NCBI GenBank assembly: GCA_937894055.1
Contig: CALDHQ010000102.1
Location: 1 to 9,635 of the forward strand
Origin: an uncultured Polymorphobacter sp.
GTDB taxonomy: Bacteria; Pseudomonadota; Alphaproteobacteria; Sphingomonadales; Sphingomonadaceae
Length of the DNA: 9,635 nucleotides
Reading direction: 5' to 3'
The position numbers and the translations under genes are program-made. The notes beneath the pieces were generated by a model that was not told the origin of the DNA, searched no databases, and saw nothing but the letters and a program-made list of their open reading frames with translations. Below are positions 1-7,278 of the stretch, piece after piece (position 1 is the stretch's first letter; every line of letters starts with the position of its first letter).

Positions 1-750
1 ATGGCTGATGTGATCACCCGGATGTGTGGCGACCGGTGTCGTCAGCCGACGCGCGTTACCGGCAGCGATGTCACCGTAGATGCGGCCGGGGACGACCGGC
101 GCGGTCGTGCCGAACAGCGCCTGCAGCTTCGGGCTGGTTGCGACATCCTGTGCGCGGTCAACGCCCCACATGATCTGCGAAAACTCATCGAAGCGGCTGA
201 ATACCACCGCCACATTGCGCGGCCAGCTTGGCGTGCCGTCGGCTGCGAATGGCTTGCCCGTCGATGACCCTTCGAGCACCATCGCACGGTAACCATCGGG
301 TAGCGCGGATGCCGCCGCCAGCACCGTCCAGCCGCCCATGCTATGGCCTTCGAGGCCGATGTTCGCAGTATCGACATAGGGCAGCGACCGCAGGTAGCGC
401 AGCGCCGCCGGCCCGCCGAAACCGTTGGCGAACGCCGGACCGCTGCTATAGCCGTGCCCTGCCTGATCGAGCGCCAGCACGACATAACCGCGGCGCGCGA
501 ACTCGATGGCGAAGGCGCTCTGTGTTTCGGCGGTGTTGATATAGCCGTGCACCGCGAGGATGGCGGGGGCCTTGTGCGCCGCATCGACACCGGCGGGGAC
601 ATAGAGCAGCGCCCGCAACGTCGCGCCGTTGTCGCCGGCAAAGCGGATGTCGGTGACCTGCGTGCCATCCGCTGACTGGATACGCGACGCCGCCCAGCTG
701 CCGCCAAGAACCAGCAGCAGACCGAGCAGCAGCAACCAGATGCCGCGCAC
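1..750 (-). CDS. Alpha/beta hydrolase with N-terminal membrane anchor (3' end outside window)
   Basis: I see an open frame of 250 codons that is still open at the left edge. It begins with a GTG at 750, five bases after the stop of the M20 gene. GGAGG lies 19 nt upstream, which is rather far, so an upstream TTG is a possible alternative. Residues 4-17 are almost all Leu/Val/Gly (IWLLLLGLLLVLGG), suggesting a membrane anchor or uncleaved signal. The alpha/beta-hydrolase core follows: LAVHGY as the oxyanion-side strand, a LALDQAGHG strand, and the nucleophile elbow GHSMGG with Ser137. The last visible residues, HPGDHISH (243-250), may include the catalytic His. The family contains esterases and peptidase-like enzymes; the substrate cannot be read from sequence. 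As the last visible gene of the minus-strand operon it probably acts in the membrane or periplasm. Certain as a fold, uncertain in start and function. Confidence 0.8.
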   Translation of the reverse strand, partial: MRGIWLLLLGLLLVLGGSWAASRIQSADGTQVTDIRFAGDNGATLRALLYVPAGVDAAHKAPAILAVHGYINTAETQSAFAIEFARRGYVVLALDQAGHGYSSGPAFANGFGGPAALRYLRSLPYVDTANIGLEGHSMGGWTVLAAASALPDGYRAMVLEGSSTGKPFAADGTPSWPRNVAVVFSRFDEFSQIMWGVDRAQDVATSPKLQALFGTTAPVVPGRIYGDIAAGNARRLTTPVATHPGDHISH

Positions 751-755
751 CGGGG

Positions 756-1955
756 TTACGCCCCGAATCCCTCCGCAAGGTAGCGTTCGGCCAGCGCGCA
801 ATGCAGCGCCACGCCGCGCGACAGCACCGCGTCATCGATGACCATGCGGTTCGAATGCAGCCCGCAGCAGCTGTGCCAGCCGGTGGCGACAGGTGCGGCG
901 CCAAGGAACATCATCGCGCCGGGCGCGCGCTGCAGGACATAGGCAAAGTCCTCGGCACCCATCATCGGTGTCGGCATTGTCGCCCAGGCGTCGGCGCCGA
1001 ACACATCCTGCACTGTGCGTTGCGCAAGTGCGGCGGCGCGGCTGTCGCAGACGGTGACGGGGAAGCCGGTTTCAATGTCGATCTCGGCGGTGGCGCCGTA
1101 CGCCAGCGCGGTGTGTTCGACGAGCGTCCGCAAACCAGCGTGCATCGCGTCGCGGGTGCGTTCGGACAGCGTGCGGAGCGTCCCCCACATCTTGGCTTCG
1201 GCGGGGATGACGTTGTCGGTCGAGCCCGCTTCAATGCGGCCGAAGGTGACGACGGCGGGGTCGAACACCGAAATGTTGCGGGTAATGAAGGTCTGGATCG
1301 CGCCGACAATCGCGCACGCCACCGGAATCGGGTCGAGCGCGTCGTGCGGCATCGAGGCATGGCCGCCGCGGCCGTTGACGGTGATGCGCAGCTTGTCCGA
1401 CGACGCCAGCAGCGGCCCGGCGCGGCCGGCGAACACGCCCGCCTGCATGTTGGGCGACATGTGCAGCGCGAATGCGGCATCGGGCAGCGGGTCGATCAGC
1501 CCGTCATCGAGCATGTGGCGCGCGCCGTGCCAGCCTTCCTCGCCGGGCTGGAACATGAACAGCACCGTGCCGGCCAGCCGGTCGCGCTTGGCGCACAGCA
1601 CCTTCGCCGCGCCGACGAGCATCGCGACATGCGCATCATGGCCGCAGGCGTGCATCGCGCCGTCGGTCTGCGAGGCATAGTCGAGCCCGGTGTTTTCGGT
1701 CATCGGCAGCGCGTCCATGTCGCCGCGCAGCAGGACAGTGCGGCCGTTGGCGGCACCCTTGAGCACCGCGATCAGCCCGGTGGTCGAGGGCCCTTCGCGG
1801 AATTCGAGCGGCAGGCCGGCGAGCTCGGCCTTGATGCGCGCGGTAGTCTTGGGCAGGTGCAGCCCGACTTCGGGTTCGGTGTGAATGGCGCGGCGCAACG
1901 CGACGGTTTCGGGCAGCAGCGCGTCCGCGTCGGCGGTCCAGTCGGTCAGCAGCAT
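756..1955 (-). CDS. M20 family metallo-amidohydrolase (HipO/hippurate hydrolase-like)
   Basis: This 399-residue protein has the usual length for HipO/AbgB/IAA-amino-acid hydrolases, which remove the acyl group from N-acyl amino acids with a two-metal centre. Motifs visible in order are RGDMDALPM, HACGHDAH with C104 and H106, QPGEE at 136-140, the RGGHASMPH dimerisation-domain motif with H199, and MMGAEDFAYV near the C terminus. Together these give the full M20D metal-binding and lid set, so the enzyme looks intact. No signal peptide is visible, so it should be cytoplasmic. The ATG at 1955 follows a good ribosome site (GGGGAG, about 7 nt upstream) and lies 24 bp after the ferredoxin stop, indicating co-transcription. 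The substrate is unknown; hippurate hydrolase is a family label only. Its place behind Fe-S/sulfur genes does not obviously explain its role. Confidence 0.93.
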   Translation of the reverse strand: MLLTDWTADADALLPETVALRRAIHTEPEVGLHLPKTTARIKAELAGLPLEFREGPSTTGLIAVLKGAANGRTVLLRGDMDALPMTENTGLDYASQTDGAMHACGHDAHVAMLVGAAKVLCAKRDRLAGTVLFMFQPGEEGWHGARHMLDDGLIDPLPDAAFALHMSPNMQAGVFAGRAGPLLASSDKLRITVNGRGGHASMPHDALDPIPVACAIVGAIQTFITRNISVFDPAVVTFGRIEAGSTDNVIPAEAKMWGTLRTLSERTRDAMHAGLRTLVEHTALAYGATAEIDIETGFPVTVCDSRAAALAQRTVQDVFGADAWATMPTPMMGAEDFAYVLQRAPGAMMFLGAAPVATGWHSCCGLHSNRMVIDDAVLSRGVALHCALAERYLAEGFGA

Positions 1956-1979
1956 CGTCGTCTCCCCTGGGTCTTGTTG

Positions 1980-2315
1980 TCAGCGCCGCGACATGTCGAC
2001 CGACGCGGCAGGCATCCGCACTTCAAGGCTTTCGAGCGCTTCGGTCAACCAGATTTGGCACGCCAGCCGCGAGGTCCGCCCGACGCCGGCAGCGAAGTCG
2101 AGCATGTCCTCCTCCTCGTCGGTCGGCGGCGGCAATTTTGCAAAGTCGGTAGCGCCGATCAGCACATGGCAGGTCGAACACGCCATCGCGCCTTCGCAGG
2201 TGCCTTCGAGCGGCTGGTCGTTGACCTGCGCGAGGTCGAGCAGCCGTGTGCCCGGCTTGGCCACGACCTCGGTCACGCTGGCACCATCGGCGGAGATGAA
2301 GCGCACCAGCGTCAT
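1980..2315 (-). CDS. [2Fe-2S] ferredoxin, adrenodoxin/Isc type
   Basis: A 111-residue protein with the adrenodoxin-type cluster ligands C40-x5-C46-x2-C49 and C86, embedded in GTCEGAMACSTCHV and RLACQIWL. The acidic stretch DEEEDMLD (66-73) lies before the last Cys and is typical of the partner-recognition helix in this family. Length matches the family. It is a soluble one-electron carrier; Isc-type relatives feed electrons to Fe-S assembly or to P450 and dioxygenase partners. Its ATG overlaps the stop of the upstream cysteine desulfurase by four bases (ATGA), so translation is probably coupled. That context favours a role with the desulfurases, for example reducing persulfide sulfur, rather than with an oxygenase, but this is inference. 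I give no gene symbol because several paralogous ferredoxins exist in such genomes. Confidence 0.93.
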   Translation of the reverse strand: MTLVRFISADGASVTEVVAKPGTRLLDLAQVNDQPLEGTCEGAMACSTCHVLIGATDFAKLPPPTDEEEDMLDFAAGVGRTSRLACQIWLTEALESLEVRMPAASVDMSRR

Positions 2316-3442
2316 GCCGCGCGTCCGGCCTTGAGCCGTGCGACGACGCTGTTGAGTTCGGCAGCGGCGGTGTCGATGTCGGCGTCGGTGGTGAAGCGAC
2401 CCCAGCCGAGGCGCAGGCTGGCGCGTGCGGCCTGCGGCGAGCGCCCCAGCGCCAGCAGCACATGGCTCGGTCGACCGGATTGCGCCGCGCAGGCTGAACC
2501 GGAAGATACAGCAATGCCGCGCAGCGACGACAGCAGCCGGTCACCGGCGATGCCGAGAACCTCGAAATTGAGATTGCCCGGCCAGCGCGGGCCCTGCGCG
2601 CCGTTGATGCGATAGCCGAAATCGAGCTGGCGCAGCAGCCGGTCGCGCAAGGCGCGGGCCTGCGCTTCGCCCGCCGCAAGATCGGCCAGCGCCGCCGCCG
2701 CGCCGAGCCCGACGCACAGCGCCGTCGGCAGCGTGCCCGAGCGCCCGTCTTCCTGCCCGCCACCGTGGAGCAATGGTTCGAGTTCGACACCGTCACGGAT
2801 GTAGAGCGCGCCGATGCCCTTTGGCCCATAGCATTTGTGCGCGGTGAGGCTGAGCAGATCGACGCCGAGTGCCGCGACGTCGATGGTCACTTTGCCGAAG
2901 CCCTGCGCGGCGTCGCAATGCATCAGCGCGCCGTGCCTGTGCGCGATACCGGCAATGTCGGTGATCGGCTGGATGACGCCGATCTCGTTGTTGACCAGCA
3001 TCGTGGACACAAGCGCGACATCATCGCCTGACACGGCGGCTTCGACATCGTCGATATCGACCAGCCCGTCGTCATTGACCGGCAGCACCGTCAGCGTCGC
3101 GCCGAGCCGTTCGAGGTAGCGCGCAGTTTCGAGCACGCAGCTGTGTTCGGTCGCAACGGTCACGATGCGGTTGCGGCGCTGGCCCGGCGCAGTAAGCACG
3201 CCCTTGAGCGCCCAGTTGACCGACTCGGTCGCGCCGCTGGTGAACTGCACGCGCTCGGGCGCCGCGCCGATCAACGTCGCGACCTGTTCGCGCGCCAGTG
3301 CCACGGCGGCGGCGGCTTCGTAGCCCCAGCGGTGCGCCGAATGCGGATTGCCGAACTTCTCGACGCCCCAGGGTTCCATCGCGGCGGCGGCGCGGGGGTC
3401 GAGCGGCGTCGTCGCGCCATAGTCGAGATAAACGGGCATCAT
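2312..3442 (-). CDS. Cysteine desulfurase (class V aminotransferase), second of a tandem pair
   Basis: A PLP enzyme of 376 residues that takes sulfur from L-cysteine as an enzyme persulfide. Visible marks are the N-terminal YLDYGATTPLDP strand, GNPHSAHRWG, the Schiff-base lysine in TAHKCYGPKG (K203) and the catalytic loop SSGSACAAQSGRPSHVLLALG with C318 as the persulfide cysteine. The open frame runs to 3616, but the added residues resemble no desulfurase. ATG 3442 overlaps the stop of the upstream gene as ATGA and lies directly before the conserved start, so I chose it. The stop also overlaps the ferredoxin ATG by four bases. A Cys directly follows the PLP lysine (C204), where relatives often have another residue. 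It is clearly diverged from its neighbour, so the pair may have different acceptors. No scaffold gene (iscU, sufU) lies in the window. Confidence 0.93.
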   Translation of the reverse strand: MMPVYLDYGATTPLDPRAAAAMEPWGVEKFGNPHSAHRWGYEAAAAVALAREQVATLIGAAPERVQFTSGATESVNWALKGVLTAPGQRRNRIVTVATEHSCVLETARYLERLGATLTVLPVNDDGLVDIDDVEAAVSGDDVALVSTMLVNNEIGVIQPITDIAGIAHRHGALMHCDAAQGFGKVTIDVAALGVDLLSLTAHKCYGPKGIGALYIRDGVELEPLLHGGGQEDGRSGTLPTALCVGLGAAAALADLAAGEAQARALRDRLLRQLDFGYRINGAQGPRWPGNLNFEVLGIAGDRLLSSLRGIAVSSGSACAAQSGRPSHVLLALGRSPQAARASLRLGWGRFTTDADIDTAAAELNSVVARLKAGRAA

Positions 3443-4527
3443 GCTGCGCGGCTCGCCTGCCGCGCCGCCAGCGCTTCCCAGGCCGCGGCAAAGCCATCGA
3501 CTTCGGCTTCGGTGGTCAGCCAGCCGAGGCTGACGCGGATCGACTGTGCCGCCAGCGCCGGGGTAATGCCCATCGCGGTCAGCACATGGCTGGTGGTGAC
3601 CTTGCCCGACGAACACGCTGCACCAGCGCTGACGGCAAAGCCCGCGAGGTCGAGCGCCATCACCTGTGTCGATGCCGCAACGCCGGGCATCGCGAGGTTG
3701 CTGATCGTCGGCAGTCGCGGCGCACCCCCGCCGTGCACGATTGCACCCGCCGCCTGCAGTCGTGTTTCGAGGCGGTCGCGCAGTGCGCCGGCGCGTTCGA
3801 GCCAGCCAGTGTCAGCGGCGCGTGCCGCGAGTGCAGCAGCAAAGCCGGCAATGCCCGGCAAATTCTCGGTGCCGGCGCGAAAGCCGCGTTCCTGTCCACC
3901 GCCGCGCTGGACGCCGACAAGGTCTTCGGCACAGCGCGCGATCAGCGCGCCGACGCCCGGCGGGCCGCCGAGCTTGTGCGCCGACACCGCGACGAAATCG
4001 CCGTGCGGGCAAGGCATTTTACCCGCGCCTTGCACGGCATCCACAAGCAAGCGCCCGCCCGCCGCATGCACCAGCGCCTGCACTTCGGCCAAGGGCTGCA
4101 GCACGCCGGTTTCGTTGTTCGCCTGCATCACCGCGACCAGCGCCGGGCCGGCCGCGAGCAGCTTTTCGAGCGCATCGAGATCGACGCGGCCTTCGCCATC
4201 CACAGGGATAATTTCGGCACCTGCCGCCTGCGCCCGCACTGCATCATGTTCGACCGCCGACACCAACCGCCGCGTCGCTGCCACGCCGTTCAGCGCCAGC
4301 CCCAATGCCTCGGTGCCGCCGCTGGTGAACACCAATGCCGAAGGCTGGCAGCCGAGGCCGCGCGCGATGCTCTCGCGGGCATCCTCCAGCGCGGCATGCG
4401 CGGCACGGCCGGCGCGGTGCACCGATGACGGATTGGCCCAGTGCGCCGCCGCCGCCGTCATCGCTGCCACCGCCGCCGGATCGATCGGTGCGGTCGCGGC
4501 ATAATCGAGATAGGCGGGCGTGGTCAG
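3439..4527 (-). CDS. Cysteine desulfurase (class V aminotransferase), first of a tandem pair, probable CTG start
   Basis: A PLP-dependent cysteine desulfurase of about 362 residues. Visible are YLDYAATAPIDP at residues 6-17, NPSSVHRAGRAA, the PLP lysine in SAHKLGGPPG (K185) and the active-site loop AGAACSSGKVTTSHVLTAMG with C305 as sulfur carrier. The first ATG (4470) would remove the conserved YLDYAAT strand and its preceding residues, 19 in all. Between the in-frame stop (TAG at about 4572) and that strand there is no ATG, GTG or TTG. CTG at 4527 is the only plausible initiator and has GGAG six bases upstream. I therefore place the start there; a base error in the sequence is the alternative. 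It leads the minus-strand operon and its stop overlaps the next desulfurase as ATGA. With the ferredoxin it suggests sulfur mobilisation for Fe-S clusters or tRNA thiolation. Confidence 0.88.
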   Translation of the reverse strand: MTTPAYLDYAATAPIDPAAVAAMTAAAAHWANPSSVHRAGRAAHAALEDARESIARGLGCQPSALVFTSGGTEALGLALNGVAATRRLVSAVEHDAVRAQAAGAEIIPVDGEGRVDLDALEKLLAAGPALVAVMQANNETGVLQPLAEVQALVHAAGGRLLVDAVQGAGKMPCPHGDFVAVSAHKLGGPPGVGALIARCAEDLVGVQRGGGQERGFRAGTENLPGIAGFAAALAARAADTGWLERAGALRDRLETRLQAAGAIVHGGGAPRLPTISNLAMPGVAASTQVMALDLAGFAVSAGAACSSGKVTTSHVLTAMGITPALAAQSIRVSLGWLTTEAEVDGFAAAWEALAARQASRAA

Positions 4528-4627
4528 CTTGGGCTCCGGCGGTTTACGTTGCGATTTTGGCGCTGGTGACTATATAGACGCCAACGGTGCCCGAGCGCAC
4601 CCCCTCACCTCAATCTGCGCAGGTCCG
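4528..4627. promoter_or_regulatory. Divergent promoter region between desulfurase operon and COG2945-type hydrolase
   Basis: This 100-bp gap separates two divergently transcribed units and must hold both promoters. For the plus strand, TTGCGA (4549-4554) lies 16 bp before TATATA (4571-4576), or 18 bp before TATAGA (4573-4578), a reasonable sigma-70-like pair. The -10 is part of the palindrome CTATATAG (4570-4577), so it can also serve the minus strand, about 44 bases before the CTG. On that strand I find only weak -35 candidates. I see no clear IscR-type or other operator. Promoter assignment is by eye only. Confidence 0.45.
4534..4537 (-). promoter_or_regulatory. Shine-Dalgarno GGAG deciding a CTG start
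   Basis: On the minus strand GGAG is followed by a six-base spacer (CCCAAG) and CTG at 4527. Good spacing is the main reason to accept the unusual start codon of the first cysteine desulfurase. Confidence 0.55.
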
Positions 4628-5275
4628 ATGCCCGAAGTCATTTTTGCCGGCCCCGAAGGCCGCCTCGAAGGTCGTTACCAGCCCGCCAGCCGGCCGCGTG
4701 CCCCCGTCGCCATCCTGCTCCACCCGCATCCGCAGGGCGGCGGCACGATGAACAACAGCATCGTCATGGCGATGTACAACACGTTTGTCCGCCGCGGCTT
4801 TGCGACGTTGCGCTTCAACTTCCGCGGCGTCGGCCGCAGCCAGGGCACGTTCGACAACGGCGTCGGCGAGCTGTCGGATGCCGCGAGCGCGCTCGACTGG
4901 ATGCAGCAGTTCAACCCCGAAGCCTCGACGACCTGGGTCGGCGGGTTCAGCTTTGGCGCGTGGATCGGCATGCAGTTGCTGATGCGCCGCCCCGAAGTGC
5001 GCGGCTTCCTCAGCATCGCGCCGCCCGCCAACATGTACGACTTCACCTTCCTGGCGCCGTGCCCGTCTTCGGGCTTGATCGTTGATGGCGGCGCTGACGA
5101 AGTCGTCACCGGCAGCAGCGTCCAGAAGCTCGTCGACAAGCTCAAGACGCAGCGCCACATCACCATCGACCATGCGACCATCCCGGGCGCCAACCACTTC
5201 TTCGAGCATGAGATGCCCGATTTGATGAAGGTGGTGGATGCTTATCTGGATAAGCGACTCAGCGCCGACCGATAA
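4628..5275 (+). CDS. COG2945-type alpha/beta hydrolase
   Basis: A 215-residue soluble alpha/beta hydrolase. The start MPEVIFAGPEG matches the usual N terminus of this family; the frame is open further upstream, but those residues look like promoter sequence. Visible are the oxyanion-side motif HPHPQGGGTMNN, FNFRGVGRSQG, the nucleophile elbow GGFSFGAW with Ser108, the acid in GGADEVV (Asp157) and GANHFFEH with His190, giving a complete Ser-Asp-His triad. From memory, members of this family often sit next to cysteine desulfurase or suf genes in alphaproteobacteria, and here the gene is divergent from the desulfurase operon. A link to Fe-S metabolism is therefore plausible, but no substrate is known to me. 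The start has only a weak ribosome site (AGG, four bases upstream). The fold call is firm, the role open. Confidence 0.9.
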   Translation: MPEVIFAGPEGRLEGRYQPASRPRAPVAILLHPHPQGGGTMNNSIVMAMYNTFVRRGFATLRFNFRGVGRSQGTFDNGVGELSDAASALDWMQQFNPEASTTWVGGFSFGAWIGMQLLMRRPEVRGFLSIAPPANMYDFTFLAPCPSSGLIVDGGADEVVTGSSVQKLVDKLKTQRHITIDHATIPGANHFFEHEMPDLMKVVDAYLDKRLSADR

Positions 5276-5328
5276 GCGACTGGTGCGCTGCACCTGACGC
5301 TTCGGCGGGGCCTTGCCCCCAAAACTCA

Positions 5329-5403
5329 AGTCATTCCCGCGCAGGCGGGAATCCATCGCAGTGTGGACGTTTGCGGTGGATTCCCGCCTGCGCGGGAATG
5401 ACT
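5329..5403. repeat. Inverted pair of REP-like palindromes
   Basis: Two 32-bp arms (5329-5360 and 5372-5403) are inverted copies with a single mismatch and an 11-bp spacer. Each arm contains its own palindrome, ATTCCCGC-GCAG-GCGGGAAT at 5333-5352 and ATTCCCGC-CTGC-GCGGGAAT at 5380-5399, flanked by GTC and CCA. The core matches the ATTCCC...GGGAAT pattern of the widespread REP/dRS3-like elements, which are usually present in many copies and moved by RAYT-type transposases. It starts 53 bp after the COG2945-type hydrolase stop and could fold into a very stable hairpin that shields or ends that transcript. No run of T follows, so it is not a standard intrinsic terminator. The rest of 5276-5560 holds no gene that I can see. 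Confidence 0.85.
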
Positions 5404-5486
5404 CGGCTATATTGATGAATCGCCCATCTCAACAATCGCAACAACTTGCGCGTCGAATCTGGTCAGTCTTTACGGGTCCAGCGTTA

Positions 5487-5515
5487 TTGCGCGTGTCCTC
5501 GCACCATCCTAAGCT
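5487..5515 (+). promoter_or_regulatory. Candidate promoter of the serine hydrolase gene
   Basis: TTGCGC (5487-5492) is separated by 17 bp from TAAGCT (5510-5515), about 45 bases before the ATG at 5561. The match to a sigma-70-like consensus is moderate, and this AT-richer gap offers other weak candidates. Low certainty. Confidence 0.2.
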
Positions 5516-5560
5516 TTCGTTGAACGCATATCATTACGTTACGACAACGAAAGCAACGCC

Positions 5561-6721
5561 ATGACCATCGCCCAAGCCCTGACCGCCGCCGCCGCAAAAC
5601 ACACTACCCCCGGCTTTGTCGCGGCCGCGTCCCACAACGGCAAACCGCTCTATTCCGGCGCAACCGGCGCACTGGCGTTCGGCGCCCCCGCCCCGATGGC
5701 CGACGACTCGATCTTCTGGCTCGCCTCGATGACCAAAGCCGTCACTGCCACCGCGGCGATGCAGCTCGTCGAAGCCGGCAAGCTCGACCTCGACGCGCCG
5801 ATCGGCAAGCTGCTCCCCGAACTCGGTCGCGCGCAGGTGTTCGACGGCTTCGCGCCCGATGGCAGCGTCAAGCTGCGCGCGCCCAAGCGCCCGATCACGC
5901 TGCGCCACCTGCTCACCCACACCTCGGGCCATGTCTATGACATGTGGAACGCCGACTTCGCCAAGGCGGCGAAGCTGCTCGGCATCCCCGGCCTCGGCAC
6001 GTCGCTCAACGCCGCGCTCGATACGCCTTTGATGTTCGACCCCGGCACCAACTGGGAATATGGCATCGGCATCGACTGGGCCGGCAAGGCGGTCGAGGCC
6101 GCGTCGGGCAAGCCGCTCGATGCCTATGTCGAAGACCATATCGCCACGCCGCTGGGCATGGTCGATACCAGCTTCACCCCGCGCGCCAGCTGGGCGACGC
6201 GCCACGCCGGGATGACGGCGCGCACCCCCGATGGCGGCATCAAGGCGTTCGACATGCCCGCCCCCGAAGCCCCCGAATTCCACGGCGGCGGCGGCGGGCT
6301 GCACGGCACCGCGCACGACTATCTGCGCTTCCTGCAGATGATCCTGAACCGCGGCACGCTCGACGGCGCGCGCATCCTGAAGCCCGAAACCGTGGCCGCC
6401 ATGCAGGCCAACCACCTCGGCGATGTGGCGCTGCGCACCTTGACCAGCGCTGCACCGCACCTGACGAACAACCTCGACCTGGCGCAGGGCGCGCCGGCGC
6501 ACTGGGGGCTGAGCTGGCAGATCAACCCGGCGCCCGGCGCCGATGGCCGCAGCGCCGGAAGTGTCGCCTGGGCCGGCCTCGCCAACTGCTACTATTGGGC
6601 CGACCCGGCCACGAACGTGGCGGGCGTGCTGCTGATGCAGATGCTGCCGTTCGCCGATGCGCAGGCGATGGCGCTGTTCGGGGCGTTCGAGCGCGCGGTT
6701 TATGCCGCCGTGAGCGCGTGA
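5561..6721 (+). CDS. Serine hydrolase of the class C beta-lactamase / family VIII esterase fold
   Basis: A 386-residue protein with the beta-lactamase fold. The catalytic S-x-x-K motif is S56-M-T-K59 in FWLASMTKAV. Y167 in NWEYGIGIDWAG stands at the second-motif tyrosine (Y-x-N in class C enzymes). HGGGGGLHGT (from 241) is the glycine-rich loop before DYLRFLQMIL. Near the C terminus W337-A-G339 in VAWAGLANCYYWADP replaces the W-G-G usual in family VIII esterases at the KTG position. There is no signal peptide, unlike true periplasmic beta-lactamases, so a cytoplasmic esterase or amidase is more likely than antibiotic resistance. Only a weak ribosome site precedes the ATG. Its last 22 bases overlap the converging BLUF gene, and its 3' end was copied into 7571-7654. 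Family certain, substrate unknown. Confidence 0.9.
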   Translation: MTIAQALTAAAAKHTTPGFVAAASHNGKPLYSGATGALAFGAPAPMADDSIFWLASMTKAVTATAAMQLVEAGKLDLDAPIGKLLPELGRAQVFDGFAPDGSVKLRAPKRPITLRHLLTHTSGHVYDMWNADFAKAAKLLGIPGLGTSLNAALDTPLMFDPGTNWEYGIGIDWAGKAVEAASGKPLDAYVEDHIATPLGMVDTSFTPRASWATRHAGMTARTPDGGIKAFDMPAPEAPEFHGGGGGLHGTAHDYLRFLQMILNRGTLDGARILKPETVAAMQANHLGDVALRTLTSAAPHLTNNLDLAQGAPAHWGLSWQINPAPGADGRSAGSVAWAGLANCYYWADPATNVAGVLLMQMLPFADAQAMALFGAFERAVYAAVSA

Positions 6722-7278
6722 CCGCCCGCATTTAGCGCCGGGGCGTCAATGTCGCCGCTGTCGCGTACGTCGGCTTCGACCATCAGCCGCACCAGCCGGT
6801 TGATTTCGCCGCGTGCGCCGAACGCCGCTGCGGTGATCGCCCGGAATGTCATGCGGCCGACAAAGCTCGCGGGGCCGGCATAGGACGTCGACCAGCCGTC
6901 GAACTGCCGGGCGCCCACGTCGCCTTCTTCAAGCAACAGGCCATTGGCATGGCGCGGGTCGCTGCGCAGCGCCGTTAGGCATTTTTCGACCTCGGCGCGC
7001 GGCCCTTCGAGCAGTTGCGCGAAGCCCCTTTTGGTCAGCATCAACCCGCCGGTCAGCCGGAATGCCCGTGCCCGCGCCGCCGTTTCGGTGCGGATGTCGT
7101 CGATGCAGCAATCGAGCGTGTCGTCCGCAAGCTCGTGTTCGCCGAGGTAGAGGATTTGATAGAAGCGCCGGCCAGTGGAGTTTGACGTTGCCGCGCAGTT
7201 GCGGCCGCTTTCTCCGTCGCAATCGGCGGTGCGCTGACCCCGTCGTTCAATCAGACACCCGAAACAGTTTGTTGCCAT
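6700..7278 (-). CDS. BLUF-domain protein 1 with Cys-rich N-terminal extension
   Basis: A 192-residue protein with a BLUF (FAD blue-light sensor) domain at about 38-135. By alignment to Synechocystis PixD from memory, the photocycle residues are Y44 (in YQILYLG), Q88 (in GFAQLLEG) and W129 (in GWSTSY). The flavin-contacting Asn (PixD N32) is A70 and the Met after the Trp (PixD M93) is T131, both unusual. The first 30 residues carry four cysteines: C5-x2-C8, C20 and C28. Residues 136-180 resemble the C-terminal cap helices of short BLUF proteins. No output domain is fused, so it should signal by protein contact. ATG 7278 has GGAG eight bases upstream, in a leader shared with the second BLUF gene. 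It is converging with the serine hydrolase (22-bp overlap). It matches its paralogue at 91 of 133 core positions by my count. Confidence 0.88.
   Translation of the reverse strand: MATNCFGCLIERRGQRTADCDGESGRNCAATSNSTGRRFYQILYLGEHELADDTLDCCIDDIRTETAARARAFRLTGGLMLTKRGFAQLLEGPRAEVEKCLTALRSDPRHANGLLLEEGDVGARQFDGWSTSYAGPASFVGRMTFRAITAAAFGARGEINRLVRLMVEADVRDSGDIDAPALNAGGHALTAA

Noticed and set aside
801..2615. Long plus-strand open frame of 604 codons
   Set aside because: It lies antisense to the M20, ferredoxin and desulfurase genes, which have clear family motifs. Its composition (Arg, Gly, Ala, His rich) is that of a high-GC shadow frame.
3443..3616. Upstream extension of the second cysteine desulfurase
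   Set aside because: The extra 58 residues overlap the upstream gene and do not resemble a desulfurase; the ATGA overlap at 3442 gives a better start.
3143..4504. Long plus-strand open frame opposite the cysteine desulfurases
   Set aside because: Low-complexity Ala/Arg/Ser product with no recognisable motif; explained by codon bias of the opposite strand.
5249..5281. Direct repeat GATAAGCGACT at 5249 and 5271
   Set aside because: Two 11-bp copies across the end of a coding region, without further copies or structure; probably a small local duplication.
5308..5320. GGGGC-CTT-GCCCC hairpin after the COG2945-type hydrolase
   Set aside because: Short stem, three-base loop and no following T-run; not convincing as a terminator.
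5333..5399. CRISPR-like palindromic repeats
   Set aside because: Only two units, in inverted rather than direct orientation, with an 11-bp spacer and no cas genes; this is a REP-type pair.
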